A DNA stretch of 64,000 nt from Deltaproteobacteria bacterium (lineage in GTDB: Bacteria > Desulfobacterota > Desulfobacteria > Desulfobacterales > JAFDMD01). Positions 10,301-20,357 of this stretch are shown here, piece by piece. The stretch lies in contig JAFDMF010000002.1 of assembly GCA_019306065.1 (NCBI GenBank), positions 118,297 through 182,296 of the forward strand, read 5' to 3'. Positions within the stretch are counted from its first letter, which is position 1. Each line of letters opens with the position of its first letter. The notes beneath the pieces are model-generated. The model was not told where the DNA came from. It made no database searches and saw nothing but the letters and a program-made list of their open reading frames with translations. The translations under genes were made by a program, and so were the position numbers.

Positions 10301-11167
10301 ACTAGCCTGCTTTGCCCCTGTAAGCCTTGCATAAAGCGGCAGGATAAAATTTGTTTCCGATTTCTTTTCAAGTTTTTCGCAAGTCTCTTTTATATCCGCT
10401 TCTGTGGGCATAAATATAAGTATATCCCCAAATCGGCTTTCCCGCTCGATTCTATTTACCGCTTTTACCGCCATATCCACATAATCAGCGTTATCCTCTT
10501 TTGCGGAAGGCATATATCTTGTTTCTACAGGAAAGGTTGTGCCTGATACCTCTATTACAGGAGCATTATCAAAGGCTTTTGAAAATTTTTGGGTGTCTAT
10601 GGTGGCGGAGGTTATAATAACCTTTAAATCTTTTCTTTTTTTTAATAAGGTTTTTAAAATTCCGAGAGTAAAATCTATATTTAAACTTCTTTCGTGAGCT
10701 TCGTCTACTATTATTGTATCGTATTGATAAAGATTTTTATCCGTTTGAAGTTCGGTAAGAAGTATGCCGTCTGTCATAACCTTTATATAGGTATTTTTAT
10801 CGGTTTTATCCGAAAATCTTATTTTATAACCTACGGCTTCACCTATATTCGTTTTTAATTCCAAAGCGATTCTTTTAGCCACATAAACTGCGGCAATTCG
10901 TCTTGGCTGGGTGCAGCCTATAATTCCGTTTATTCCCCTTTTTGCCGCAAGACAAAACTGCGGTATCTGAGTTGTTTTGCCAGAGCCTGTTTCTCCTGCG
11001 ATAATTAAAACTCTGTTTCTTAATATAGAAGAGATTATCTCATCTTTTTTTAAAAATATAGGCAAGTTTTTATTAAAATGCGGAATTGGAAGATTTGCTT
11101 TTCGTCTTTTTGTGCGGTTGTATGCTGCATCTTTTAAAAGCGGTTTTTTATATTTTTTATTTTCCAT
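7325..11167 (-). CDS. hrpA: ATP-dependent RNA helicase HrpA (DEAH box)
   Basis: [68 protein letters not shown]; long HrpA-type C-terminus. Confidence 0.97.
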   Translation of the reverse strand: [1280 protein letters not shown]

Positions 11168-11329
11168 TTCATCTGTTTATATTTAGATTTTAAGGGATTA
11201 AATATTTATAGAAAAAAATCCTTCGCGCCGTTAGGTACAAAATATCGTAACAATCATCCTTTTTTGGATCTATAATATAGTCATGAAAGTTTCCTATGTA
11301 AAATTTTATAAAAAAATAGGTTAAGTATA

Positions 11330-12589
11330 TTAATAATTACACTGGGTTATAACTTTAGATATATTAAATGCCGCTCCTTTGTTAGAATTTAAAACGTCAT
11401 TATTAGCCTTTCCCATTGTTTCGTTTTTTTTTGGATCTTTTAAAATAGATAAGGCTTTTTTATAAAAATCTTCGGCATCAAAAACCGTTTTTGTTCCTTC
11501 TGATTTTATAAGTGTTTCGTATAGCCGTTTAAAATCGTTTGTATAAACTCCTGTTAAAACCGGCTTTGAATATGCGGCTGGCTCAAGCGGATTATGCCCT
11601 CCCTCATTTATCAGACTCCCGCCCACAAAGGCAAGATCGCATATAGCGTAAAATTTTTTCAATATCCCGATTTTATCAATTATTATTACATCTTTGGAAT
11701 CTGTTATCTTTTTTGTTTTGCTTAACAATGCCGTATTAAAATTTTTAAACAGTTTTAACAGTTCATATCCTCGGAGCGGATTTCTCGGAGCTATAATTAA
11801 GACTAAATCTTTTATTTCCGTTTTTAACTTAAAAAAAGCCTCTTTTATTATTACTTCTTCTCCTTTATGAGTGCTTCCGGCTGTTATGATTTTTTGATTG
11901 GTATTTATTCCGATCTCCGCTTTAAGCGCTTCTATTCGCTTTAAATCGAATAAAGGCGCGTTGAAATCGAATTTGGTATTGCCGGTTATTACAAGCCGTT
12001 CTTCCGGATAACCTAATAATTGAAAAAATTTTTTATGCTTTTTACTTTCAACGCATATAACATCAAAATTTAAAAAAAGTTTTTTAAAAAAAAATTTAAA
12101 TTTAAAAAAAGTTCTTGAAAGTTTGGCATTTATAAGAATAATTGAAATCCCTTTTTTTTTTACAATTGATAAAAAATTAGGCCAAATATCGGTTTCGTTT
12201 ATAACTATCAATGCGGGATTAATTTTTTTTAAAACCTGCTTTACCGAAAAGATAAGATCAAACGGAAAAAAAAACACGCAGCCCACCTTTTTTTTCAAAA
12301 GATTATTAGCTACTACATACCCTGTTTTTGTGGTAACCGAAACTACTATCTCATTTTTGCCGTAAAAATTTCTTAATTGATCAATTAACGGAACAACTGC
12401 CGTAAGCTCTCCTACCGAAAGAGCGTGTATCCAGACGGGGCTTATATTTTTATCCGTTTTAATACCGGTTAACCCAAGCCTTTTTAATACAGTCCTTCTT
12501 CTTTTTGCAAACGCCGAAAAAAAAGGTAAAACCAGTATAAAAAATACCGTAATTAATATATTATATAAAATAATAATAATAGATTCCAT
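11330..12589 (-). CDS. waaA: 3-deoxy-D-manno-octulosonic acid (Kdo) transferase
   Basis: WIHALSVGELTAVVPLI, INETDIWPNFL, ITGNTKFD, AGSTHKGEE, APRNPLRG, GGSLINEGGHNPLEPAAYSKPVLTG. Confidence 0.95.
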   Translation of the reverse strand: MESIIIILYNILITVFFILVLPFFSAFAKRRRTVLKRLGLTGIKTDKNISPVWIHALSVGELTAVVPLIDQLRNFYGKNEIVVSVTTKTGYVVANNLLKKKVGCVFFFPFDLIFSVKQVLKKINPALIVINETDIWPNFLSIVKKKGISIILINAKLSRTFFKFKFFFKKLFLNFDVICVESKKHKKFFQLLGYPEERLVITGNTKFDFNAPLFDLKRIEALKAEIGINTNQKIITAGSTHKGEEVIIKEAFFKLKTEIKDLVLIIAPRNPLRGYELLKLFKNFNTALLSKTKKITDSKDVIIIDKIGILKKFYAICDLAFVGGSLINEGGHNPLEPAAYSKPVLTGVYTNDFKRLYETLIKSEGTKTVFDAEDFYKKALSILKDPKKNETMGKANNDVLNSNKGAAFNISKVITQCNY

Positions 12590-12902
12590 TATTATATCTT
12601 TACAACACCGTTAATTTTCACTACAAAACCGATTTTACGTCCGAAGTTTATCCGTTAAAAAATATGAGTAATTTTTTTTATGGATCGCCTTAAAAATTTA
12701 TCTTTATTAAAGATAGTTAAACACAAAAAAAAATAATTATGAAAGGAGACGTTCAAAATTTTTTGTAAGAAGCCGGTAAAGACGTTACATGCAACGTCTC
12801 CGCTTTGCAACTCTGTATCTTTATAAACAGAGGCAACTTAATGTTTATCGGTATAACGTCAATCAGTTTGTTAAATTTTGGATATAACATATAAAGGAGA
12901 AA

Positions 12903-14663
12903 ATGGAAAAAAAAAAATCCGAATCAAAAAAAAAAAAAAACCTTCCCCGTATAATACCTCTGATAAAGGCTCATAAGATAAAATTTTTTTGGGCTGTTTC
13001 ATGTATGCTGCTTGTTGCCGGAACATCCGCGGCATTGGCATGGATAGTCAAACCCGTATTAGACGATATTTTTATAAAAAAAGATATAGATAAGCTTTAC
13101 TTAATATCTGTTAGTATTATTACTATCTTTTTTATAAAAGGATTTGCCTCTTTTATGCATGTATATCTTATGACTTATATAGGACAAAATATTGTAAAAG
13201 CTTTAAGAGACAGGCTTTATAACGCTATAATAAAACTTCCTTTGTCTTTTTTCCATAAAGAGACTACAGGAGTGTTAATGTCGAGAATCACTTATGACGT
13301 TAATATAGTAAAAGATATGTTATCTACTGCGGTTACCAATATAGGTAGAGATTTCTTTACTATTATCTGCCTTACCATATTAATATTTTACCGAGATTGG
13401 AAAATGGCTTTGATAGCCATAATAGTTTTGCCGATAGCATTTTTTCCGGTTTTTGTATTCGGAAAATGGGTTCGTAAAATAAGCGCTATGGTTCAGACTG
13501 CTATGGGAAAGTTAAATATATTTTTACATGAAACCTTTGCCGGAAATAAAATAGTAAAAGCATTCGGGACAGAAGCTTTTGAAAAGGAACGTTTTTTTAA
13601 AAAAAGCGCCGAGCTTTTAAAAATGGAGATGAAAGCGGTTATTCCAGATAAAGGGGGCTCCTGTATAATAGAATTTTTTACAGGACTTGGCATCGCTGTT
13701 GTAATCTTTTATGGGGGACTTCGCGTTATAAAAAGCGAAATAACGCCGGGAACATTCTTTTCTTTTATTATGGCAGTCGGACTTCTTTATGATCCAATAA
13801 GGCGGATAGCCCCTTTAAACAGCATAGTTCAGCGCGGACTTACGGCGGTTGAAAGAATATTTGATATTATAGAAAGAAAAACCGACATTAAAGAAGCGCC
13901 AAATCCGGTTACAATCGGAAATAAAATCAATAATATTATATTTAAAAATGTCTCCTTCGGATATAACGACAAAGAAAATGTATTACACGATATAGATATT
14001 GAGGTTAAAGCCGGCGAAATTTTAGCTTTGGCAGGAACCAGCGGAGGCGGTAAAACCTCGTTTGTAAATCTAATTCCCAGATTTTACGATGCGACCAAAG
14101 GAATCCTTTTAATTGACGGAATTAATATAAAAAAGTTTACTTTAAAATCGCTCAGAAAAAATATAGCTATAGTAACTCAAGAGCCTATACTTTTTAACGA
14201 TACCATAAAAAACAATATATCTTACGGCAAGCCGGATGCCTCCGATAAAGAGATAGAAAATGCGACAAAAGCAGCCTTTGCTTTTGATTTTATTAAAGAA
14301 TTTCCGAAAGGATTCGAGACGAATATAGGAGAGCTCGGCGGCAGACTTTCCGGGGGCGAAAAACAGCGTATATGTATAGCAAGAGCATTGCTAAAAAATG
14401 CGCCCGTATTGATTTTAGACGAAGCCACATCCTCTCTTGACGCAAATGCCGAAATGTTAGTGCAAGAGGCGCTTGAAAATTTAATGAAAGGAAGAACTAC
14501 CTTTATAATTGCTCACAGACTTTCTACCATAAGACATGCGGATAGAATTTTAGTTTTTGAAAAAGGAAGAATATTCGAACAAGGAAATCATAATCAGCTT
14601 ATTAAAAAACAGGGGGTATATTATAAACTTTATAACATGCAGATGAATTTACAAACCGATTAA
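12903..14663 (+). CDS. msbA: Lipid A export ABC transporter MsbA (permease/ATPase)
   Basis: Six-TM N-terminus plus NBD: ALAGTSGGGKTSFVNLIPRFYD, LSGGEKQRICIARALLKNAPVLILDEATSSLD. Confidence 0.92.
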   Translation: MEKKKSESKKKKNLPRIIPLIKAHKIKFFWAVSCMLLVAGTSAALAWIVKPVLDDIFIKKDIDKLYLISVSIITIFFIKGFASFMHVYLMTYIGQNIVKALRDRLYNAIIKLPLSFFHKETTGVLMSRITYDVNIVKDMLSTAVTNIGRDFFTIICLTILIFYRDWKMALIAIIVLPIAFFPVFVFGKWVRKISAMVQTAMGKLNIFLHETFAGNKIVKAFGTEAFEKERFFKKSAELLKMEMKAVIPDKGGSCIIEFFTGLGIAVVIFYGGLRVIKSEITPGTFFSFIMAVGLLYDPIRRIAPLNSIVQRGLTAVERIFDIIERKTDIKEAPNPVTIGNKINNIIFKNVSFGYNDKENVLHDIDIEVKAGEILALAGTSGGGKTSFVNLIPRFYDATKGILLIDGINIKKFTLKSLRKNIAIVTQEPILFNDTIKNNISYGKPDASDKEIENATKAAFAFDFIKEFPKGFETNIGELGGRLSGGEKQRICIARALLKNAPVLILDEATSSLDANAEMLVQEALENLMKGRTTFIIAHRLSTIRHADRILVFEKGRIFEQGNHNQLIKKQGVYYKLYNMQMNLQTD

Positions 14664-14782
14664 GCTTGTAATTACAGAACGTTATTATTGACATGTGCTT
14701 GCTAATAGCTTACCTTTGTATCAGGATGAATTTATAAAATATAACTTTGAATTTTATAAAATTAATTTAAAGAGATAAAAAT

Positions 14783-14932
14783 ATGTATGATGGTTTATGG
14801 ACGGTAGAATTTGTTGCCACGATTCATCGATATGGAAACGGCGTATTGGTATTCAACCAAAACAGGCTTTTAGGGGGAGACGCTGGTTATTATTATTCCG
14901 GAAAGTACAACATTGATGATAAAAAAATCTAG
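14783..14932 (+). pseudogene. Truncated GrlR-like (T3SS negative regulator-like) domain fragment
   Basis: MYDGLWTVEFVATIHRYGNGVLVFNQNRLLGGDAGYYYSGKYNIDDKKI*: start and GGDxxYYYxGxY motif present, truncated at 49 aa. Confidence 0.5.
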
Positions 14933-15173
14933 AAAACTACAAATACCTTACAGAACACATTAATTATTTATTAAAAGAAAAAATAAAAAAAACAGCCCAA
15001 TCCCCGAAGAAATGAAACGTGATTTTTATGCGTTAAGCGGTCTTTTTTATGTTGCAGATACCCATTTTTCTTTATTAAAGCAGAAACAATCAGAACAGAT
15101 TCTAATTAAGTCATAATAAAAATATTAATATATCATCATAGAAAAAACTGCTTTATGTCTGAATATCTAAAGT

Positions 15174-15431
15174 TTGCCAACCCCCTTTCTTGAAAATAAA
15201 AAACGTTTTAAGCCAAAGCTTACAATAAACCAAATAGCAAAATTATGTATAAAAGGAGAAGATATACCCAAGAAGATAACAATCCGAATTGGTGAAACCG
15301 CCCCTTTTTATTCGATAAAACATGCTCAATCTATCAAATCCGCCCCCTTATGTGCAGGGTTCAAATATCGGAACATAACTGTAAAAAAATGGTTATTCCC
15401 TTATAGATCCTTTTATTCTTACGATAAATAA
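15174..15431 (+). CDS. Hypothetical ORF in a decayed region
   Basis: 85-aa ORF with no recognisable motif, flanked by short broken frames. Confidence 0.25.
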   Translation: MPTPFLENKKRFKPKLTINQIAKLCIKGEDIPKKITIRIGETAPFYSIKHAQSIKSAPLCAGFKYRNITVKKWLFPYRSFYSYDK

Positions 15432-15630
15432 CATCTTTTTACAATACATAGAACATATTGACTTTAAAGGGTATTTCGGAAATCTTGCGGATATGCGTAT
15501 CATCCTTTCAAAAAAGGATAATACGGTAAAAAAAATTTGTTATATGTTGCAAAAAAAAGATAAAAATAGTAATGAATTTCAGACTTTTACTAACACAGAA
15601 AAATATATAACTATTCGGATATAATTAATA

Positions 15631-16503
15631 ATGTATAATAAAACTAATCAAAAAACAATAGCTAACGCTATTGTATGTAAAGGAATAGGACTCCATTCCG
15701 GCGAGGATGTTTTTATAAAAATAAAGCCTGCTCCGGTTAATCACGGAATAAGATTTATCAGAAAAGATTTGCCGAATTATCCCGAAATATCCTCTCATTT
15801 TAATATGGTGATAGATACCACTTTAGCAACTGTTTTGGGAAACGGAAACGGCGCTATTGTTTCTACTATTGAGCATTTAATGGCTTGCTTTTCCGGTTTG
15901 GGGATAGATAATGCAGTCGTAGAAACCAACCGGTATGAAATTCCTATTATGGACGGAAGCGCCGCGCCTTTTGTAGAAGCTATAACGAAAGCCGAAATTG
16001 TAGAACAGAATAAACCGAAAATTTTTTTTATAGTCAACAAACCTATAATTCTTCAAAAAAATCAACAATATGCCGCTATTTATCCGAATTCCTCATTTAA
16101 AATAACATGTTCGATTCAATTTGACCATCCATTAATAAAAAATCAGTCTTATTCTCTTGAAGTTACGCCGGAAAATTTTATAAATTATATAGCAAAAGCA
16201 AGAACTTTCGGATTTCTTAATAATATTCAATACATGAAACAAAACGGGCTGGCAAAAGGAGGCTCGCTTGACAATGCCGTAGTAATTGACGAAAACGGAA
16301 TACTTAATAAAGAAGGCCTCCGTTTTAAAGATGAATTCGTAAGGCATAAAATATTGGATTGTTTGGGAGATTTTTCTTTAATAGGAATGCCTATTATAGG
16401 ACATATAAAAGTGCATAAATCAGGACATGCTTTTAATCATCTGTTTTTAAAAAAAATTTTTGAAGAAAAAAAGTCATGGGAAACAAAATCAGCCCCCGTC
16501 TGA
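15631..16503 (+). CDS. lpxC: UDP-3-O-acyl-N-acetylglucosamine deacetylase LpxC
   Basis: GIGLHSGEDVFIKIKPA, EHLMACFSGLGIDNAVVE, RHKILDCLGDFSLIG, GHIKVHKSGHAFNHLFLKKIFE. Confidence 0.95.
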   Translation: MYNKTNQKTIANAIVCKGIGLHSGEDVFIKIKPAPVNHGIRFIRKDLPNYPEISSHFNMVIDTTLATVLGNGNGAIVSTIEHLMACFSGLGIDNAVVETNRYEIPIMDGSAAPFVEAITKAEIVEQNKPKIFFIVNKPIILQKNQQYAAIYPNSSFKITCSIQFDHPLIKNQSYSLEVTPENFINYIAKARTFGFLNNIQYMKQNGLAKGGSLDNAVVIDENGILNKEGLRFKDEFVRHKILDCLGDFSLIGMPIIGHIKVHKSGHAFNHLFLKKIFEEKKSWETKSAPV

Positions 16504-16642
16504 TGAAAGAAGTATGTTTATGGGGTTGCAGACGGAGGCTTTTGGCAGGGAAAACCCGAAAGGCATTCCCCCGACTCCATTTTAATATATAACCGTAAAC
16601 GGCTTGCAGGTCAAATTATAAAGATTATATCAATTAGGAGAA

Positions 16643-18229
16643 GTGAAATTGAAAAAGCGCCAAAGAATATATTTATATCTTTTTTTATGTTTAATATTAT
16701 TTCCATATACCGCATTATGCGATAATTCTATATCCGATATTGAAGAAAGTATCAAAAAAGCCCTTGAGATAAGCAAAAGCATAGATGATGAAATAAATAA
16801 CTATCTTAAAATAGAAAACCTAAAAGATAAAAGCGCCGCGGATATTCAAAATAAGATTAAAAATACCGAAAAAATAGATAAAAGCATAAAAAAAACGGAT
16901 AATGCCAAAAGACATAAAGAGGCTGAACTACCGAAAAAAACTTTTGTAAAAAATCCGAAAATATCTCAAACCGATAAAATCAATACGGATAAAGAGCGGA
17001 TAATAAAAAACGATATTAATGCAAGCGCTACGCTGAACTTAGACCATGTGATAAAAAAAACGATAGAAGCCAGTCTTAAAATAAAATCGGCTCAAGAAGA
17101 AACAAAAGCGGCAGACGCTGTATTGTTTTCTCAAAAAACAAAATTTTTGCCTTCCGTATCCGGAGGTTATAAATATACCTATAATGACGAAGCGCGGGCA
17201 GGGGAAAATTTAAAGGAACAATCTACTTTATCCGCTACTGTTTCACAGCCTATATTGACAGGCTTTTTGCTTAAAAATCAGCATAGGATAGCGGATTATG
17301 CTTTAAAAAACACCGAGTTTAATTTACAGCTTATAAGAGAGGAGGTTGTCTTAGATGCAAAAGAGAAATATTTTTCTATATTAAAAGCCGAAAAACTTTA
17401 TTCTGTAGCAAAAGATACTGTGGAACAGATAACCTCCCATAAAAACGTAAGTGAAAACTTTTATAATGTAGGGATGGTTCCTTTAAACTATTTTTTAAAA
17501 GCGGAAGTTCGCCTTGCCAATGCAAAACAGATGTTGATAAGCGTGGAAAATAATCTTGAAATTGCAAAAATCGCTTTTAATACTCTTCTGCGCAGACCTG
17601 TAGATACGCCTGTAATTCTATCGGACGTAGAAAATTATACCCCTTTTGACCGAAATTTTGATTCTTGCTTAAAAAGCGCGAAAAAAAATAGAATCGAACT
17701 AAAAATTGCCGATATAGGCATAAGAATAGCCGAATCGTCAGTAAGACTTGCAGAAGGGGGGGGATATCCGTCTGTGTCTATTAACGGAAATTTCTATAAA
17801 ATCGGCAAAGATTGGAATGCGCGGCAGGCTGCCGGAATAGATCCTAACAGATGGGACATAACCGCTTTGGCGTCTTGGGAATTATTTGACTGGGGCAAAA
17901 CATATTTTGAAAGAAAAGAAAAAAAACATTATGTTAAGATAGCGAAAAATCAGAAAGAGGAGTTGGAAGATCAGATATTAATTGAGGTAAAATCCTATTT
18001 TTTGAAAGTTAAGGAGGCTGAAATTAATATAAAAACCTCTGGTAAAGCCGTAGAGCAGGCAAAAGAAAATTTTAGAATAAATAAAGAGCAGTATAAAGAG
18101 CAAATGGCTACCTCCACGGATGTGCTTGACGCTCAGACCCTTTTAACCGAAACAATGACAAACTATTATAATGCTCTTTATAATTTTAGCATATCAAAAT
18201 CCCGTTTGGAAAAAGCTATGGGATTATAG
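16643..18229 (+). CDS. TolC family outer membrane efflux protein (GTG start)
   Basis: Signal peptide; repeated OEP domain (KFLPSVSGGYKYTYND..., ASWELFDWGKTYFERKEKKH..., KEQMATSTDVLDAQTLLTETMTNYYNALYNFSISKSRLEKAMG). Confidence 0.92.
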   Translation: MKLKKRQRIYLYLFLCLILFPYTALCDNSISDIEESIKKALEISKSIDDEINNYLKIENLKDKSAADIQNKIKNTEKIDKSIKKTDNAKRHKEAELPKKTFVKNPKISQTDKINTDKERIIKNDINASATLNLDHVIKKTIEASLKIKSAQEETKAADAVLFSQKTKFLPSVSGGYKYTYNDEARAGENLKEQSTLSATVSQPILTGFLLKNQHRIADYALKNTEFNLQLIREEVVLDAKEKYFSILKAEKLYSVAKDTVEQITSHKNVSENFYNVGMVPLNYFLKAEVRLANAKQMLISVENNLEIAKIAFNTLLRRPVDTPVILSDVENYTPFDRNFDSCLKSAKKNRIELKIADIGIRIAESSVRLAEGGGYPSVSINGNFYKIGKDWNARQAAGIDPNRWDITALASWELFDWGKTYFERKEKKHYVKIAKNQKEELEDQILIEVKSYFLKVKEAEINIKTSGKAVEQAKENFRINKEQYKEQMATSTDVLDAQTLLTETMTNYYNALYNFSISKSRLEKAMGL

Positions 18230-18239
18230 GATGTAAAAA

Positions 18240-18929
18240 ATGATAACGGAAAATTTCAAAGGCGCCATAATTAATATGTTTCGCATCCATAAAAGATACG
18301 GAGCAAAATATGCGCTTAAAGATATTAATCTTGAAATCAAAAGAAACGAATTTGTTTATATAACAGGACCTTCTGGCGCGGGTAAAACCACTCTTTTAAA
18401 ACTTCTCTATTTAAAAGAGCAGGTTTCAGAAGGGCATATTTTAATAGACGGTATGAATCTGGCAAGAATGAATCGTAAGCAGATAACCGGGTTAAGAAGA
18501 AAAATAGGAATTATCTTTCAGGATTTCAAACTTATACCTACAAGCACCATCTTTGATAATGTATCTTTAGTTCTTAGAGCCTCGGGAATGAATAAAAGCC
18601 TAATTAATAAAAAAGTAAAATTTTTACTGAGAATTGTAGGCTTGAGAGATAAAAATTCGGCGTATCCGTTAAGCCTTTCCGGAGGAGAACAGCAAAGAGC
18701 GGCGGTAGCGAGAGCCGTAGCGGCAAATCCTGCAATTATCATAGCGGACGAGCCTACGGGAAGCCTCGATGAAAATTCGGCAGCATTGATACTTAAGCTT
18801 TTGAACGAATTTAATGCAAGAGGCGCGGCTGTTATTCTTGCTACCCACGATAAAGGCATAATAAAAGGCGGTGATAAAAACAGAAGACGCATACATCTTG
18901 AAAACGGACAAATAACAGCCGATCAATAA
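18240..18929 (+). CDS. ftsE: Cell division ABC transporter ATP-binding protein FtsE-like
   Basis: ITGPSGAGKTTLLKLLYLKE, LRRKIGIIFQDFKLIPTSTIFDNV, LSGGEQQRAAVARAVAANPAIIIADEPTGSLD. Confidence 0.85.
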   Translation: MITENFKGAIINMFRIHKRYGAKYALKDINLEIKRNEFVYITGPSGAGKTTLLKLLYLKEQVSEGHILIDGMNLARMNRKQITGLRRKIGIIFQDFKLIPTSTIFDNVSLVLRASGMNKSLINKKVKFLLRIVGLRDKNSAYPLSLSGGEQQRAAVARAVAANPAIIIADEPTGSLDENSAALILKLLNEFNARGAAVILATHDKGIIKGGDKNRRRIHLENGQITADQ

Positions 18930-18965
18930 ACTGTTAATCACAAGCATAATAAAATAAAAACTGTC

Positions 18966-18994
18966 TTGACAATATCTTATAATTTTATTATTTT
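18966..18994 (+). promoter_or_regulatory. Possible sigma70-type promoter for the secreted-paralog genes
   Basis: TTGACA (18966-18971), 17-nt spacer, TATTTT; about 75 nt before the ATG at 19068. Confidence 0.35.
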
Positions 18995-19067
18995 TTAATA
19001 ATATATGTTACATAATTCTCAATTTATAAGACAGGCTGTATCTTCGAAATAAAAAAGGCTCAGTTAA

Positions 19068-20357
19068 ATGAAGATTAAAAAAATAATATATATTTTGACT
19101 ATGGTTATTTTGCTCGTTTATCTTAATCAAAAATATATGTATTGCTTTGAAACCAACAAAAAGATCACATTCCAATCAAGCGTAGAAATCGGACCAGAAG
19201 GACAAAGTTATATTTTGCCTAATAAAAAAGGGTTTCCGGGGGAAACCCTTCAAATGAGTGGTAATAATCAGAAAATGATATGGGCGGCGCTGCCGCCGCT
19301 TAATCCCGCAACTACGCCGTTTGATATTTCCGAACCGTTTTTAAGAACAAAAGATAAATGCCCATCAGATACTCTATTTCTACCCATTTTACTATCCGAT
19401 TTTGATGGATCGGTAAGAGATATATTGACTGGAGAAATATTATCTGAAGGCGAAACAAGCTCAACAGAAAACAACGAAACAAACGTGCGAGGTTATTGTA
19501 TAGTAACCGATAATGGAAAATGGGGGGAGGACGAGAATGGAAAAGGAGTTTTATCGGACTGGGTTTGGGAACCCGAATCCTCTTTTTATTGCCTTGAAAA
19601 GTATCAGGCGTATAATATGCCGCTTACTTTTATATGGCCCCGCTTATATCCGGTGATTGACGGTAGAGAGGATCTGGACTTAGACGGAGATGAAAAGCGC
19701 GGGTATATTGGACATTTTTCGTGGAAGGATATACAAACTATAGAAAATTTTTTTCACGCCATAGAATTAAAAATGCTTTATTCTAACATGATAGACACAT
19801 ATTATTCAGCAACACAGAAAGGCTATATCTTTTGGGATAAGAATTCGCGCGAGAGCAGCAGCGGCAATACAGCATATTTCACGCAATACCCTCCCATGAA
19901 AGCGATGTTTATGGTTACTTCGCGATGGGAATGGAAAGATGACTTTGATGGCTTTAATGAAACTGTTAATGAGTATGCTAAAAATCATATGAACCCGAAT
20001 CAGTATTTCTTAGCCTCAGACGTAAGAACAGACGCAAACGCTACCTTTTTTAATACCTACGTGCATGGCCCTTATGCGAATACCCTTTATTATTATGACA
20101 CAGGTGATCATAGTTCCGAGCAGTTCGCAGTAAATAAGTGTAGAATTATACACGCGACTATAATAGCGCCATTTTACTCTCCGGAAAAACACGAGGACAT
20201 AAAATTTACACGTATCGGCACGAAGTTTTGTAATGTTTTCTACAATCAAAGTGTGGAAAATTGCTTATATGCCTCTTGCGACAATACCTCTTGCGACAAG
20301 ACGAAAGCAAGCGCGTTTTTCGGTTGGGCGTCGGCTAAGGTACTATGTTTCAGATAA
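19068..20357 (+). CDS. Secreted hypothetical protein (paralog A)
   Basis: N-terminal signal/TM segment, several Cys. N-terminal block (FETNKKITFQSSVEIGPEGQSYILP...G.PG) and C-terminal KVLCFR are shared with the next gene. Confidence 0.75.
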   Translation: MKIKKIIYILTMVILLVYLNQKYMYCFETNKKITFQSSVEIGPEGQSYILPNKKGFPGETLQMSGNNQKMIWAALPPLNPATTPFDISEPFLRTKDKCPSDTLFLPILLSDFDGSVRDILTGEILSEGETSSTENNETNVRGYCIVTDNGKWGEDENGKGVLSDWVWEPESSFYCLEKYQAYNMPLTFIWPRLYPVIDGREDLDLDGDEKRGYIGHFSWKDIQTIENFFHAIELKMLYSNMIDTYYSATQKGYIFWDKNSRESSSGNTAYFTQYPPMKAMFMVTSRWEWKDDFDGFNETVNEYAKNHMNPNQYFLASDVRTDANATFFNTYVHGPYANTLYYYDTGDHSSEQFAVNKCRIIHATIIAPFYSPEKHEDIKFTRIGTKFCNVFYNQSVENCLYASCDNTSCDKTKASAFFGWASAKVLCFR

